Origin: Pyrenophora tritici-repentis
Taxonomy: Eukaryota > Ascomycota > Dothideomycetes > Pleosporales > Pleosporaceae
DNA: 64,000 nucleotides
NCBI RefSeq assembly: GCF_003171515.1
Contig: NC_089398.1
Location: forward strand, 620,001 to 684,000
Direction of reading: 5' to 3'
Shown: piece by piece, positions 62,748 through 64,000 of the stretch
Layout: each line of letters starts with the position of its first letter
How positions within the stretch are numbered: the stretch's first letter is position 1
Made by a program: the position numbers and the translations under genes
The notes under the pieces: model-generated
Told to the model about the DNA's origin: nothing
Seen by the model: only the letters and a program-made list of their open reading frames with translations
The model's database searches: none

Positions 62748-64000
62748 CTAAGCACTACCCGCTGCCTTGACAAGGTCATGTACCTTGCGGGCGAGATCAT
62801 CAGCCTCGGCTCTAGTCTCAGCCTCAGCGTAAACGCGCACGGCGTCTTCTGTTCCGCTAGCACGAGCAAAAGAGCGACCTTGGCGGACCTTCTGGACCTC
62901 CTTGTCGATCAGTGCTTGAAGACCGTCTGGGGATGTGAGTTTACGCTCAGCGTCTGTCGTCTTGAAGATCTTGCGATCATTCACCACAACCTTGAGCAGA
63001 CGGTTGGGTAGGTCGCTGTAGGTCGAAAGCCACTCTTGCGGACCCCAGTGCTTGTGTGCAAGGACGACTTCCACAAGCAAAAAGTCGGAAAGAGCATCAC
63101 CGACTGACTGGTTGATGAGGTTGATACACGCACGGAGCACATCGAGAGCCTCCTTTTCACCAGGGTTGCGGGGCTCGTGCTTCTCGATAGTGTCGAGTGT
63201 GTCATGTGAGAAAATGACAGTACCATGGCCATTGGCTTCAAAGTAGACACCAATATCGAGCTTCTCGGCGGCGTGGTGCAAGTACTTGACTCCGGTAGGT
63301 GTGCAGTCGACCTTGAGCTTCAAGTTTTCTTCCACGTATTTCGTGGCGGCACCGTTGGCATAGGCGGTTTGAACGACTCCAATCTTGAGCTGGTCTGCAA
63401 GTCCACTCTGACGCACAGTGTCTCCAAGGAAGGATGCTACAAGGGTCGCGATGCGGTCACCATCAAGTAGGCGGAAGACGTTCTTGTCGTCCTTGAAGTA
63501 GTACACTACACGATCAGCATCGCCGTCGAGCGAGCAGCATCGATCGCCAGGGCCGGCCTTGGATGATGGGGGTGCTCGCTGGTTGGTCTTGACATAGTCT
63601 GCGCCGCACTGTTATATGAATTAGCTTCAGTCTAACTTTATATGGTACACTACTCACGTCAACGTTCAGACTCTCGGGCTTGATGACGTTGTCGTTGATG
63701 ACATTAATCTCAAGGCCACCCTCAGCCTTGGATGGAAGGTATTTGATCAACTCGTTCAACTTGGGTCCACCAACACCATTGGCGCAGTCAACGGTCAAAC
63801 TGCCAGAAGGCTTCTTTCCACGGAGCGCCGTCTTGAAAGCTGCACCAAACTTCTCGTAGTAACCCTTCTCCGTAGGTGTACCATAGGCATCCTTTGTACC
63901 TTCCGTATTAAGACAACGGGTCATGTAGTGGAGTTGTGGTGTGGTCAAGAAACCGTAGTCCTTGATTTCAGCTCCAGCAGCTTTGAGGCCATCGAGGAGA
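62748..64000 (-). CDS. AGM1: Phosphoacetylglucosamine mutase (PGM3/AGM1), 5' part beyond the right edge
   Basis: The enzyme interconverts GlcNAc-6-phosphate and GlcNAc-1-phosphate, a step to UDP-GlcNAc for chitin and glycoprotein synthesis. The visible exons are from beyond 64000 to 63658 and 63608 to 62748, with a 49-bp intron (GTGAGT, AACAG) joining SLNVD to CGADYVKTNQ. The metal-binding loop is CSLDGDADRVVYY. The sugar-binding loop is GVYFEANGHGTVIFS, and the phosphate loop RASGTEDAVRVYAEAE lies near the C terminus. TTPQLHYMTRCLN at the left of the visible part is also typical. The catalytic phosphoserine region lies outside the window. Confidence 0.92.

Overview
The window is nuclear DNA of a filamentous ascomycete (Pezizomycotina). 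A Dothideomycete, probably Pleosporales, is my guess from protein style, not a tested placement. The evidence is many short introns (about 44-60 bp, GT-AG, CTAAC/CTAAT-like branch points), Zn(II)2Cys6 regulators, a DASH-complex subunit, a DUF7053 protein, CSC1-like and NCS1 membrane proteins, a Tad/I-type LINE, and retroelement copies whose stop codons carry the CpA-to-TpA signature of repeat-induced point mutation (RIP).

Layout. 1-5470 is the 3' part of a degenerate LINE (ORF1, ORF2 with a UAAUG overlap, (AAT)9 tail). 5689-26200 is a gene-dense housekeeping block: an IFI6/IFI27-like membrane protein, a Zn2Cys6 regulator, a zinc-knuckle/CCCH-like protein, galactokinase, DASH subunit Duo1, a Ser/Pro-rich protein with a likely GC-AG intron, RNase H2 subunit B divergent from MCM10 across a promoter with an ACGCGT box, a tubulin-tyrosine-ligase-like protein, a leucine-rich-repeat-like gene and a GNAT acetyltransferase. 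26277-35688 holds five contiguous genes that look like one catabolic cluster: an NCS1 nucleobase-type permease, a broken Zn2Cys6 regulator, an alpha/beta hydrolase and two Fe(II)/2-oxoglutarate dioxygenases of the TauD/xanthine-dioxygenase type. Their promoters share a TCGGCCGA palindrome and GATA sites. The regulator has two in-frame stops, and the first dioxygenase is interrupted four codons after its ATG by a 162-bp hAT-type MITE, so the cluster appears to be dying.

35689-49000 is repeat-rich. A complete Copia retrotransposon (38107-47317, minus strand, 5-bp target duplication, LTRs 235/236 identical) carries an intact 3.46-kb hAT transposon (39117-42578), which itself carries a 128-bp foldback MITE (39400-39527). 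A second 162-bp MITE (46297-46458), apparently identical to the one in the dioxygenase gene, sits in the Copia gag region. Decayed gene fragments and SINE-like repeats flank the nest.

49010-64000 returns to ordinary genes: a paralogue of the CCCH-like protein at 8871, a single-pass membrane protein with NPF motifs, a lipid (DAG/sphingosine-type) kinase, a DUF7053 protein, a CSC1/OSCA-like channel, and the 3' part of phosphoacetylglucosamine mutase, which runs off the right edge.

Exon joins were worked out by hand from splice consensus and reading phase; for the genes given exact exon lists the coding total is divisible by three. Family names come from recognising conserved motifs, not from a database search.
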